NCBI GenBank assembly: GCA_039199225.1
Contig: JBCCSZ010000172.1
Coordinates: 1 to 16,416, forward strand
DNA length: 16,416 nucleotides
Source of the DNA: JBCCSZ01 sp039199225
Lineage (GTDB): Bacteria > Bacteroidota > Bacteroidia > Chitinophagales > Saprospiraceae
Direction: 5' to 3'
The notes beneath the pieces are model-generated. The model did not search any database, was not told the DNA's origin, and was given only the letters and a program-made list of their open reading frames with translations. Shown piece by piece: positions 7,052-14,401 of this stretch. Position numbers and translations under genes: made by a program. Every line of letters begins with the position of its first letter. The first letter of the stretch is position 1.

Positions 7052-8368
7052 TTAATTTCTTTCCATTTTATCAGAAGTCAGGTCGGGGTATCCTTCCATT
7101 TTCTTTACCATGTCGTGGTACTGTTTTGTCATAGCCTGCTGTTCGGGATACTGGTAGCTTGGGAAATCGTATTCAGAAATAAAATCGCTCAGCCTCAAAT
7201 AGGTGCCAGTCATTTCCGAGACCAAATCAACGGCGCCTGTTTCCATATTTCTTCTAAGCATTGTGAGCATCATCTGGTTCTGCTTGTCAATGTGCATCAC
7301 ATTTGCCGTAGGAACTTCCACTATTTCTTCCAGTCCTGAAGCAAACATCGCACGCGCCCCTTCCATGCCTTTTCCTTTGACGCCTTTCACCACTGAGTCG
7401 TAAGGGATCAAGGAACCACCTCGGTTTTTGTGGGTGATCAGCAAGCTCTTTGACATACTGCCATCAAACCCCTGCGACATAACCATCAACATATCAATGG
7501 GCGTATTGCCGTAGCCCAATTCGGCGATTGTCTTACCTTTTACCTCCTTATCTTTTTCAATGGCCGAGCTGGGAATACTCACCAAGGGAGTACAAGTGTA
7601 GCTGGCCAGGAGGGTTGAGGTTCCATCCAAATCATCAAACAACATCGTGCGAATAGGGGCTCGAGTTTCCATCTGGGTATGAACAGCATGGTAAATCTCA
7701 ATGCTTTTCACACTTTCCTGATTGCCGTCAAATGGGTAGGCGATTTTTCTGAGGTTGGAGGCAAAATCCCCATTGCTCAGCCCTGCGACATATAGATAGC
7801 CATTGTTGTAATCCATATCGGTAATGGTGAGGCTGCTCGCAGGCGTTTCGTTCCAAAATTTTAGATCGGCAGAAGCAGGATTTGTGATGGTTACCTTGGT
7901 GCTGTTAGCCTCATTGATTTCCAGCAATCGAATTTCAGGACTTGTTGGACTCACCACGGCAATCATGGATTTTGCATCCGGATGATGGCCATTTTTGACG
8001 GCCAGATAAGCCTCTTGGCTGACGGGGTGAACCTTCATGTCATTGATGAGGAAGTCCCGCTGGTTTTTACCTAGCTTTTTAGCCAGCATTTCGTCGAAGC
8101 CTTCTAGGTTGTAAGGCACCGGGTCGTTCAGTGGTGTTGCGGTAGTTGTTACGGCATGTATGATTCCGCCTTTGCTGTCTCCGATGAATAACACATTGTC
8201 AGGACCAAAGGCCAAAACAGTTGCTCCAGGTATTTCGTATTTGCTCAGGTTGGGTACATTTGTCGGAGTGGCCTGAACAGCTTTATTTCCGTCGTTTACT
8301 TTTTGGTTACAACTACTCGCCAGTAATAGGAGTAGCAATATGGTTGAGAAAAAATTGATGGAATTCAT
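7052..8368 (-). CDS. lipoprotein of unknown function, beta-propeller-like
   Basis: 438 residues. The first 20 residues form a lipoprotein signal, with a hydrophobic run and LASSC placing the lipidated cysteine at 20. I do not recognise the family by name. The body has recurring strand-rich units such as TVLAFGPDNVLFIGDSKGG, MKVHPVSQEAYLAVKNG and ITDMDYNNGYLYVAGLSNG, which suggest a beta-propeller; that is inference. The C-terminal 60 residues look helical (MTKQYHDMVKKMEGYPD). No catalytic signature is visible. It begins 27 bases after the porin gene and is followed by a strong terminator, so these two genes form a compact operon and may act together at the outer membrane, for example with the lipoprotein binding whatever the porin passes. 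Confidence 0.75.
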   Translation of the reverse strand: MNSINFFSTILLLLLLASSCNQKVNDGNKAVQATPTNVPNLSKYEIPGATVLAFGPDNVLFIGDSKGGIIHAVTTTATPLNDPVPYNLEGFDEMLAKKLGKNQRDFLINDMKVHPVSQEAYLAVKNGHHPDAKSMIAVVSPTSPEIRLLEINEANSTKVTITNPASADLKFWNETPASSLTITDMDYNNGYLYVAGLSNGDFASNLRKIAYPFDGNQESVKSIEIYHAVHTQMETRAPIRTMLFDDLDGTSTLLASYTCTPLVSIPSSAIEKDKEVKGKTIAELGYGNTPIDMLMVMSQGFDGSMSKSLLITHKNRGGSLIPYDSVVKGVKGKGMEGARAMFASGLEEIVEVPTANVMHIDKQNQMMLTMLRRNMETGAVDLVSEMTGTYLRLSDFISEYDFPSYQYPEQQAMTKQYHDMVKKMEGYPDLTSDKMERN

Positions 8369-8395
8369 GCGTGAAAATTACTTTTGGTAAGGTGA

Positions 8396-9796
8396 TTAAA
8401 AATATAAATTCAGTGTTGGGGTAAATTGTAAGATAGATTCTGACACGCCTGTCTCTTCAACGAAAGCTCCGGCAATGAAAAGGGAGCTTCGAATGTCGAA
8501 AGACAAATGCCGGTTGTGGGTGTATTGGACATACAGGCCAACGGTATTGCCGATGTGCTTTTGTGAAAGGCCGTTGGCCCGCCGACTTTGTATGCTCGGA
8601 GGCGCATACAAACCGTCGCTGCTAGCCGTTCGGTAGAAGGCGGCAAACTCTAGATTTATCATTAACTTTTTATACGGAAAGAGTATCAGAGCAGGGTGGA
8701 GGCTGAATAAGTTGATGGGGGTATTGATGGCCGCTAAACTGTAGATGGCCGGATTGACAAACATCGGATTAAAGCTGTTTAGCTTATTGTCTCCCGCCTG
8801 CCGATCGCCCGATGATAGGTCTAATTTCAAGCCCAAAGTTGGACGCCACTTTTTATCGATGAAAGCAAATTTCCAATCGGTTTCAAAATTGAAAGCGCTG
8901 ATGTTTCGACCGTCGAGATCACCAAACTGATAAATAAGCTCTGAATTGTACTGGAACCTACGCCCGATGGAGCCAAAACTTCTTAGACCAATGCTGTGGC
9001 GTCTTTCGGCCCCCGACACATCGCTGAAGGAGGCAAAGTCGGATTGAAAGCCCAAATAATACAGCTCGCAGAAATAGTTTTTTCCCTCCCCTGGATTTAT
9101 TGGAAATTGACTGTACACACCCCACGTTCTTGGGTTGACAGCCTCCTCGTCAAAAAAGCTAACGGCATTGTCAAATGCGCCAAAATTGGATTGCACCTCC
9201 TTGCCGTAAAATGCTTGAAATTTTAGCTGATCTTTTTGAAAAATGATTCTCGCCAAATCAAAACTCCGCCTCATATTGGGTCCCACCCTGAGATCAATCA
9301 ACCTGCCCGAACCCAGTTTCATTTCCTGCCGCCCAAATCGAAAAGAAATATTCGTTTGCTCAATCGGTAGCTCGAATGCTACAAACAGTTGATGGACATC
9401 CAAATCATCGCTCTGAGGAAATGCCATGCCATCGGTTTTGTAGCCATGATACAACTCTCCAAAAAGGCGCACAAACTGTCCCAAATGCCAATCGGTATGA
9501 AAACTCAACCGCTGACTGTAGTAGTTCTCATCATTGTCCTTGATCCAAAAACGATTGGAAAAATGTTCGTACCTGGGACGGAAAGAACCTCCTATGCTCA
9601 GGTAGCTGCTTCTGTCCCCACTAAGTGAAATGTACTTAACGGCTTGCTGCCAGCCGAGATTCGTGCTGTCCTTTAGATGAGTATAATCTTCTTGTGCTCT
9701 TTCACTTTTGAATGCGTCTTGTTGTTGGGCGAATAGGGGTGAAACGGAATGGAAAAAATGTAAAAGCAAGATTGTCAAAACCCGATAGCTTTTCAT
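8396..9796 (-). CDS. alginate-export-family outer membrane beta-barrel protein
   Basis: 466 residues. Residues 1-23 are a signal peptide with likely cleavage LFA|Q. The mature protein is made of alternating beta-strands with aromatic ends and finishes with TPTLNLYF, the terminal-Phe signature of outer membrane barrels. The middle region matches the Alginate_exp family: DLDVHQLFVAFELP, FRFGRQEMKLGSGRLID and NMRRSFDLARI are its characteristic segments. In Pseudomonas the family namesake AlgE exports alginate, but in Bacteroidota this family is broad and the substrate is uncertain; no alginate synthesis gene is nearby. It is first in a two-gene operon with the lipoprotein and has its own candidate promoter and upstream dyad. 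Confidence 0.85.
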   Translation of the reverse strand: MKSYRVLTILLLHFFHSVSPLFAQQQDAFKSERAQEDYTHLKDSTNLGWQQAVKYISLSGDRSSYLSIGGSFRPRYEHFSNRFWIKDNDENYYSQRLSFHTDWHLGQFVRLFGELYHGYKTDGMAFPQSDDLDVHQLFVAFELPIEQTNISFRFGRQEMKLGSGRLIDLRVGPNMRRSFDLARIIFQKDQLKFQAFYGKEVQSNFGAFDNAVSFFDEEAVNPRTWGVYSQFPINPGEGKNYFCELYYLGFQSDFASFSDVSGAERRHSIGLRSFGSIGRRFQYNSELIYQFGDLDGRNISAFNFETDWKFAFIDKKWRPTLGLKLDLSSGDRQAGDNKLNSFNPMFVNPAIYSLAAINTPINLFSLHPALILFPYKKLMINLEFAAFYRTASSDGLYAPPSIQSRRANGLSQKHIGNTVGLYVQYTHNRHLSFDIRSSLFIAGAFVEETGVSESILQFTPTLNLYF

Positions 9797-9832
9797 TGGG
9801 GGCGCATTATTTCATGTTACATTACTGCTACA

Positions 9833-9840
9833 CAAATGTA
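9833..9840 (-). promoter_or_regulatory. Bacteroidota -7 promoter element for the porin operon
   Basis: Read on the minus strand the sequence is TACATTTG, an exact match to the TAnnTTTG consensus. It lies 37 bases before the start codon and would give transcription from about 9827. No clear -33 TTG is present at the expected distance, which fits a promoter that depends on an activator; the dyad at 9863-9876 is suitably placed. Confidence 0.5.
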
Positions 9841-9862
9841 CAGATGCGATACAGCCTACGCA

Positions 9863-9876
9863 TTAACCTAGATTAA
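9863..9876 (-). promoter_or_regulatory. candidate activator site (TTAAC-CTAG-ATTAA dyad)
   Basis: TTAACCTAGATTAA is a near-perfect 14-base dyad with a 5-4-5 layout like CRP/FNR sites. Its centre lies about 43 bases upstream of the start point inferred from the -7 element, the usual distance for a class II activator. A related site, GTAACCTAGGTTCC, lies upstream of cydA. The function is inference. Confidence 0.35.
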
Positions 9877-9928
9877 GAAGTTGAGACGAGGATTTGTGAA
9901 CAACAGCGGCTCACGCAGATGCATCTTG

Positions 9929-10603
9929 TTACAGTTGGTTTTTATGCTCTTTTTGACTTTTTTCTATCCAATCTTCTATTTGAAGAAATATTGCCAGATC
10001 GTTTTTATCTTCCCATTTTTGGTCTTTTATTTTGGCTAAGACTTTCTCTTTCGTATCTGCTATGGTGGTGTATTCTATAAAACAAAGATTTAAGGCTGTT
10101 TCTGCTAGCAAAAACTGGTAATACGTTTTCAGCGGTTCTATGATCTTTAAGTGCTTTTCGAAGTTTCGTCTTCGTCTGAGTTTATCGTTTTCCTTTCTTT
10201 TTCGCAATTCGCTTTCTGGGGCTTCAAATACAATGTACAGGTCAGGAAATCGCATTTGGGAGGCCAGTAACTTTTCTCTGTAAAACGTGTGGGTTTCCTC
10301 TTTGGACAAAAACTTCTGTGGATACTTACAAACCCAGTTGTACCAAATTGGTTGGAAAATATCTCCATCCAATATGGACGCTCTGTTGGCGTTTGAGCAG
10401 CGTTCGTACCTATCAAGCTGTCGTTCATGATACCAATATTTTGGCTCACCTCCTTTTCTTTCGTACAACAAGTTGACCTCTGGTACGATGTTGTACGTAG
10501 CTGATAACAATTCACTCATTGTTGTTTTTCCTACGCCACTCGGTCCTTCAAAGCAGATGATGGGGTATTTCTTTCTGTCACTCATAATTTCCTTCTCTGT
10601 CAT
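9929..10603 (-). CDS. P-loop nucleotide/nucleoside-kinase-like protein
   Basis: 224 residues. The N-terminus has a clear Walker A loop, FEGPSGVGKTT (residues 18-28), after a short leader and one beta-strand. ILDGD (77-81) sits where nucleoside and thymidylate kinases carry a substrate-binding DR or D-x-D element. DLYIVFEAPES (121-131) is a typical late core strand, followed by an Arg/Lys-rich lid-like helix (R134 to R146, with RRRR). This fits small cytoplasmic kinases of the thymidylate or deoxynucleoside kinase fold or related AAA-type ATPases, but the substrate is not evident. The C-terminus is charged and helical. Met7 is an alternative start. It follows the paraoxonase-like gene by 21 bases, so it is probably co-transcribed with it. 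Confidence 0.75.
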   Translation of the reverse strand: MTEKEIMSDRKKYPIICFEGPSGVGKTTMSELLSATYNIVPEVNLLYERKGGEPKYWYHERQLDRYERCSNANRASILDGDIFQPIWYNWVCKYPQKFLSKEETHTFYREKLLASQMRFPDLYIVFEAPESELRKRKENDKLRRRRNFEKHLKIIEPLKTYYQFLLAETALNLCFIEYTTIADTKEKVLAKIKDQKWEDKNDLAIFLQIEDWIEKSQKEHKNQL

Positions 10604-10624
10604 CGATATTCGGTCTTTAGTGCG

Positions 10625-11668
10625 TTATTGTAAGGCCAAAACCAAAAAGGCTTCATCCATTACATTTCCTACAAAAACCAAATTTCCAAAAGCCACGGCG
10701 ACTGTCGAGCCGGACATCTCATCGCCTTTCTCCACATAAATTTGCTCGATTGAATAATCGCCACGGCCCCGATAATCGATCTTGATGACTTCAGAAGGAG
10801 TTGTCGCCTTTCGCCCCTTGGCATAGGCCGCAAATCGCAATAGGTTTGGATGGGCGCCAATCCAAAGGTGGCCGGCTTCGTCCAGGTCTATGTTGTCCAC
10901 GCCGGTGGCGCAGGGGATGTTCTCGATGAAAGAGAGGGAACCGTCGGTATTTCTGGTGTACACTTTTACCAGAAAGTGCCTGGGCGAAGCGACATAGAGC
11001 AGATTGCGCGCCGGATCGACATTGATGCCATTGGCGTAGGCAATGCCGTTGTCAACCTCTCGGTAATCTTGTCCATCGAAATAAACGACATTGGATAGGG
11101 CGAGCCCCAGGTACTCTTCTGCCAATTTTCCTAAGCCCTCGGTGTAGCCGTGGTCGTTGGTAAAGTAGAACCTGTTTTCGTCGATCAGGACCAGGTCGTT
11201 GGGCTGAATCATCGAAGGATGCTTCCGTGTTTCAATGTGTGTCAGGCGTTGGTCGTACAGCTCAAAGACCTCGATGGAATGGCCCGCCAGTGTGTGGTTG
11301 ATGGCCATCACTAGGTAGGTACTGTCTTTTTTGATAAAGGAGATGCCATGTGGAGCGAAAGGCTGTTCGAAAGAATCGGTGAGTGGTATGGGAGTAAAAT
11401 CATTTTTTGTTAAATCGATCAAGTAAAGCCCACCTTTTTCTTCTGTGTCCGGAGGATAGATGAGTCGCTCTGTAGCGGAAATCAACGCAAAGCTATCTTC
11501 GCGGCTGACCATAATGTCCTCCGCTCCTTTGATGGGAATTCTGTGTAGGATAGTGCCATCAAATAGAGGCTCTACGACTCTAAAAAAGCCACTTGAATTT
11601 AGAATGTAGCCAACGTAAAAAATCAGTAGAACCAAGAGTACAAGGGCAATTCTTTTGAAAAGGCGCAT
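10625..11668 (-). CDS. paraoxonase/arylesterase-like calcium-dependent lactonase
   Basis: 347 residues. A single N-terminal membrane segment (about 7-22) anchors a six-bladed beta-propeller of the serum paraoxonase (PON) family. The residues that bind calcium and catalyse in PON1 have counterparts here: E50-D51 in KGAEDI, H107 in APHGIS, H125 in INHT, N157-D158 in QPNDL, N213 in ANGI and D258-N259 in GVDNI. GAHPN (271-275) and the final GSTVA and GNVMDEA segments also fit. PON enzymes hydrolyse lactones and aryl esters, including acyl-homoserine lactones in some members, so a lactonase on the periplasmic side of the membrane is the best guess. It is first in a two-gene operon that diverges from cydAB. 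Confidence 0.88.
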   Translation of the reverse strand: MRLFKRIALVLLVLLIFYVGYILNSSGFFRVVEPLFDGTILHRIPIKGAEDIMVSREDSFALISATERLIYPPDTEEKGGLYLIDLTKNDFTPIPLTDSFEQPFAPHGISFIKKDSTYLVMAINHTLAGHSIEVFELYDQRLTHIETRKHPSMIQPNDLVLIDENRFYFTNDHGYTEGLGKLAEEYLGLALSNVVYFDGQDYREVDNGIAYANGINVDPARNLLYVASPRHFLVKVYTRNTDGSLSFIENIPCATGVDNIDLDEAGHLWIGAHPNLLRFAAYAKGRKATTPSEVIKIDYRGRGDYSIEQIYVEKGDEMSGSTVAVAFGNLVFVGNVMDEAFLVLALQ

Positions 11669-11759
11669 GTATTTTTATTTAGGAGGTTTTTACGATCGAA
11701 TTTCTGGGATTAAAGTACCATTTTTTTGTTACATTCGATGGGTAATTACATCCGTCATG

Positions 11760-11786
11760 CCAAGGGGCTTTCCAATGCCGCCTTGG
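11760..11786. repeat. inverted repeat in the cydA upstream region
   Basis: CCAAGG (11760-11765) pairs with CCTTGG (11781-11786), and the inner GGC (11766-11768) with GCC (11777-11779), leaving one bulged G and the 8-base loop TTTCCAAT. There is no T-tract on either side, so it does not look like a terminator. It may be an operator or a structured leader. Confidence 0.4.
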
Positions 11787-11820
11787 ATATAATAAAAGGC
11801 TAAATAAAGTTCCAAATCGC

Positions 11821-11863
11821 CCTAGGATTGTGCAATCCACAAGTTGTGTAACCTAGGTTCCAC
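11821..11863 (+). promoter_or_regulatory. cluster of dyads, candidate operator upstream of cydA
   Basis: Several palindromes are packed together: GGATTG-tg-CAATCC (11825-11838), CACAA-g-TTGTG (11838-11848) and AACCTAGGTT (11850-11859), the last extended by GTG and CAC to 11846-11863. CCTAGG occurs at both ends of the cluster. The last dyad shares TAACCTAGRTT with the site upstream of the porin operon. Cytochrome bd genes are commonly controlled by oxygen or redox, so an operator here is plausible, though the regulator is unknown. Confidence 0.4.
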
Positions 11864-11956
11864 AGCGCTGAATTTATATCCCGTCTAAACAAATTCGGCC
11901 AAAAAACCTGGAATATGGCGAAATGGTTTTACTATTGAGAACCAAAAAACTTCACA

Positions 11957-13345
11957 ATGGATGTTGAAATACTGTCTCGGATTCAATTTGCCTTTACCAT
12001 CTCTTTTCATTACATCTATCCGCCTTTGAGCATCGGCCTAGGGCTGTTACTCGTTGTTTTTGAAGGGCTCTACCTCAAAACAGGCAACAAGGAGTATGAG
12101 CAACTGACCCGCTTTTGGATCAAGATTTTTGCCCTTACCTTCGGCATTGGCGTTGCCACGGGGATCGTGATGGAATTTGAGTTTGGCACCAATTGGGCGA
12201 CCTATTCCCGCTACGTCGGTGATGTCTTTGGCAGTGCCTTAGCAGCAGAGGGAATTTTTGCCTTTGCATTGGAAAGTGGCTTCCTTGGAATTCTTTTATT
12301 TGGGTGGAACAGGGTGACACCACTTGTCCACTTTCTGTCGACCATCGGGGTGTTTCTAGGATCGATGTTTTCGGCCGTTTGGATTGTGGTGGCCAACAGT
12401 TGGATGCAGACGCCGGCTGGTTTTCACATCGTGGGGGAGGGAATGACGGCTCGGGCCGAGATCATAGATTTTTGGGCCATGGTGTTCAATCCCTCTAGCG
12501 TGGATCGTATCCTACACGTATGGATCGGTGCTTTTCTGGCGGGTGCCTTCCTAGTACTGAGTGTTCATGCTTGGTATCTGCTGAAGAACAGGCATGTTGA
12601 AATTTCGAAAAAAGCCGTTCGCATTTCTTTGGTTGTAGCGACCATTTTCTCCCTTTCTCAATTGCTGACCGGACACCGCTCGGCAGAAATCGTGGCGGAA
12701 CACCAACCGGCCAAACTGGCTGCCATGGAAGGGCATTTCGACAGTCTTGCAGCGGCAGATATGTATCTACTGGGCTGGGTCAACAAGGAGGATCAAAAAG
12801 TAACGGGCATTTCCGTGCCGGGTGGCCTCAGCTTTTTGACACACTTTGATTTTAAAGCGCCCGTCAAGGGCTTGGAAGCTTTTCCGGAGGATGAGCGCCC
12901 GGGAGCGGTCAATGCAGTTTTTCAGTTTTACCACATTATGATCAGCATTGGAATGTTGCTGATTGGGCTGACGCTTTTCGGCTGCTGGCAGTGGTATCGG
13001 GGGCGTTTGTTTGATCAAAAGTGGCTATTGTGGGCCTTTGTCTTTTCTGTGCTGCTGCCGCAAATTGCGAATCAGGCAGGCTGGTTTGCAGCCGAGATGG
13101 GACGCCAACCCTGGGTGGTCTACGGCTTGCTGAAGACTTCCGATGCCTTGTCCAAAGCTGTACAAGCCGAGCAGGTCTTGTTCTCCCTCATTATGTTTGC
13201 GATCGTCTATATACTCTTATTTGCCTTGTTTATTTATTTGCTCAACAAAAAAATCAAGCACGGGCCGGATGGTGGTAAAATGGTGGACCACCGACCTCGA
13301 CAGGAAGATATGAGCAAACTGATTTCGAATCAAAAAAACGACTGA
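11957..13345 (+). CDS. cydA: cytochrome bd quinol oxidase subunit I
   Basis: 462 residues with about nine membrane helices. It oxidises quinol and reduces oxygen to water in the cytoplasmic membrane, carrying the three hemes together with CydB. Visible landmarks are H18 in SFHYIYPP (heme b595 ligand), E98 and E106 in AAEGIFAFALES, H187 in ILHVW (heme b558 ligand), M328 in YHIMIS (heme b558 ligand), KLAAME (253-258, Q-loop quinol residues) and EMGRQPW (380-386). The Q-loop is the short type, which explains the length. The residue two before M328 is His, where E. coli has Arg391. The start gives the expected N-terminus directly before the first heme ligand. cydB follows after 3 bases. Confidence 0.97.
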   Translation: MDVEILSRIQFAFTISFHYIYPPLSIGLGLLLVVFEGLYLKTGNKEYEQLTRFWIKIFALTFGIGVATGIVMEFEFGTNWATYSRYVGDVFGSALAAEGIFAFALESGFLGILLFGWNRVTPLVHFLSTIGVFLGSMFSAVWIVVANSWMQTPAGFHIVGEGMTARAEIIDFWAMVFNPSSVDRILHVWIGAFLAGAFLVLSVHAWYLLKNRHVEISKKAVRISLVVATIFSLSQLLTGHRSAEIVAEHQPAKLAAMEGHFDSLAAADMYLLGWVNKEDQKVTGISVPGGLSFLTHFDFKAPVKGLEAFPEDERPGAVNAVFQFYHIMISIGMLLIGLTLFGCWQWYRGRLFDQKWLLWAFVFSVLLPQIANQAGWFAAEMGRQPWVVYGLLKTSDALSKAVQAEQVLFSLIMFAIVYILLFALFIYLLNKKIKHGPDGGKMVDHRPRQEDMSKLISNQKND

Positions 13346-13348
13346 CCA

Positions 13349-14383
13349 ATGGCAACTTTCTTAGGTATCGATTATCCAACTCTGTGGTTTCTCGTCGTTG
13401 GCGCTGTCTTTTCGGGCTATGCCATTCTCGATGGCTTCGATCTGGGGGCAGGCGCCCTGCATTTGTTTTTCAAAAAAGATGAGAGTCGTCGAATCGCGCT
13501 GAATGCCGTAGGGCCTGTTTGGGATGGCAACGAAGTGTGGTTGGTCATTGGCGGTGGAACCCTTTTTGCCGGTTTTCCGGTTTTGTACGCTACGCTTTTC
13601 TCGGCTATGTACATTCCCTTTATGTTGTTTTTGCTGTTTATTATTCTCAGGGCAATTTCCATTGAATTTCGGAGCAAAGAGCCCATGCGCTGGTGGCGAA
13701 GAGGCTGGGATTTTATCTACAGCTTTTCGAGTATCCTGCTGGCTTTCTTATTGGGCGTCGTCTTAGGAAATGTACTTTTGGGCTTTCCCCTGGATGAGCA
13801 GTACGAGTTCATCGGCAGCGGTTGGCAGTTCCTCAATCCCTACGCTTTGCTCACTGGCTTGACAACGCTGGCGTTGATGACCATGCATGGCGGCATTTAT
13901 TTATGTCTCAAAACGGAGGGACGGCTCTTCGATAAGGTTGAGCGCCTACTGAAAAGAGCCATCATTGCTTTTGTGATACTGTTTGCCTTGGTGAGTATCT
14001 ATACGCTGATTTACATTCCGCACCTATCGGACGATTTTCGCAGCAATCCCGTTTTATTCGTCATTCCTGCCTTGGCACTTCTGAGCATCGCGAACATCCC
14101 CCGCCTGGTCAACAAACAGCGTTTTAAGGCCGCCTTTATTTTTTCTGCCCTCACCATCAGCTTCTCGCTCGTCTTGGCTGCCATCGAATTGTACCCGACC
14201 CTTTTGTTTGCCACCAACGACTTGCAAAACAGCATTGACGTTTACAATGCCGCGGCTTCCGAAAAATCCTTGGGGATTATGTTGGTTTTTGTTGTGATCG
14301 GAGTACCTTTAGTTTTAGCATACACTTATATTGTGTATCGCACCTTTTGGGGCAAAGTCAAAATGGACGAGACGAGTTATTAA
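13349..14383 (+). CDS. cydB: cytochrome bd quinol oxidase subunit II
   Basis: 344 residues, typical for CydB, with about eight to nine membrane helices. Family signatures are GYAILDGFDLGAG (residues 23-35) and GPVWDGNEVWL (55-65), followed by LRAISIEFR (100-108). CydB pairs with CydA to form the bd oxidase; it stabilises the hemes and holds no essential quinol loop. The start lies 3 bases after the cydA stop, so translation is likely coupled. No small CydX-like frame was found after it; the next gene begins 18 bases on. Confidence 0.97.
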   Translation: MATFLGIDYPTLWFLVVGAVFSGYAILDGFDLGAGALHLFFKKDESRRIALNAVGPVWDGNEVWLVIGGGTLFAGFPVLYATLFSAMYIPFMLFLLFIILRAISIEFRSKEPMRWWRRGWDFIYSFSSILLAFLLGVVLGNVLLGFPLDEQYEFIGSGWQFLNPYALLTGLTTLALMTMHGGIYLCLKTEGRLFDKVERLLKRAIIAFVILFALVSIYTLIYIPHLSDDFRSNPVLFVIPALALLSIANIPRLVNKQRFKAAFIFSALTISFSLVLAAIELYPTLLFATNDLQNSIDVYNAAASEKSLGIMLVFVVIGVPLVLAYTYIVYRTFWGKVKMDETSY

Positions 14384-14401
14384 CCAGCAACTTCACCTTT
14401 T

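Larger units (their letters stand above)
11669..11956. other. divergent intergenic region between the paraoxonase-like gene and cydA
   Basis: 288 bases with no reading frame worth calling. It must hold promoters in both directions. A weak minus-strand -7 candidate (TACTTTAA, 11711-11718) and a weak plus-strand one (TACTATTG, 11930-11937) are visible, each one base off consensus. The middle contains a hairpin (11760-11786) and a cluster of dyads (11821-11863), listed separately. Confidence 0.6.

Noticed and set aside
9917..9926. Palindrome AGATGCATCT just after the kinase-like gene
   Set aside because: It has no loop and no T-tract and is too short to call a terminator or operator.
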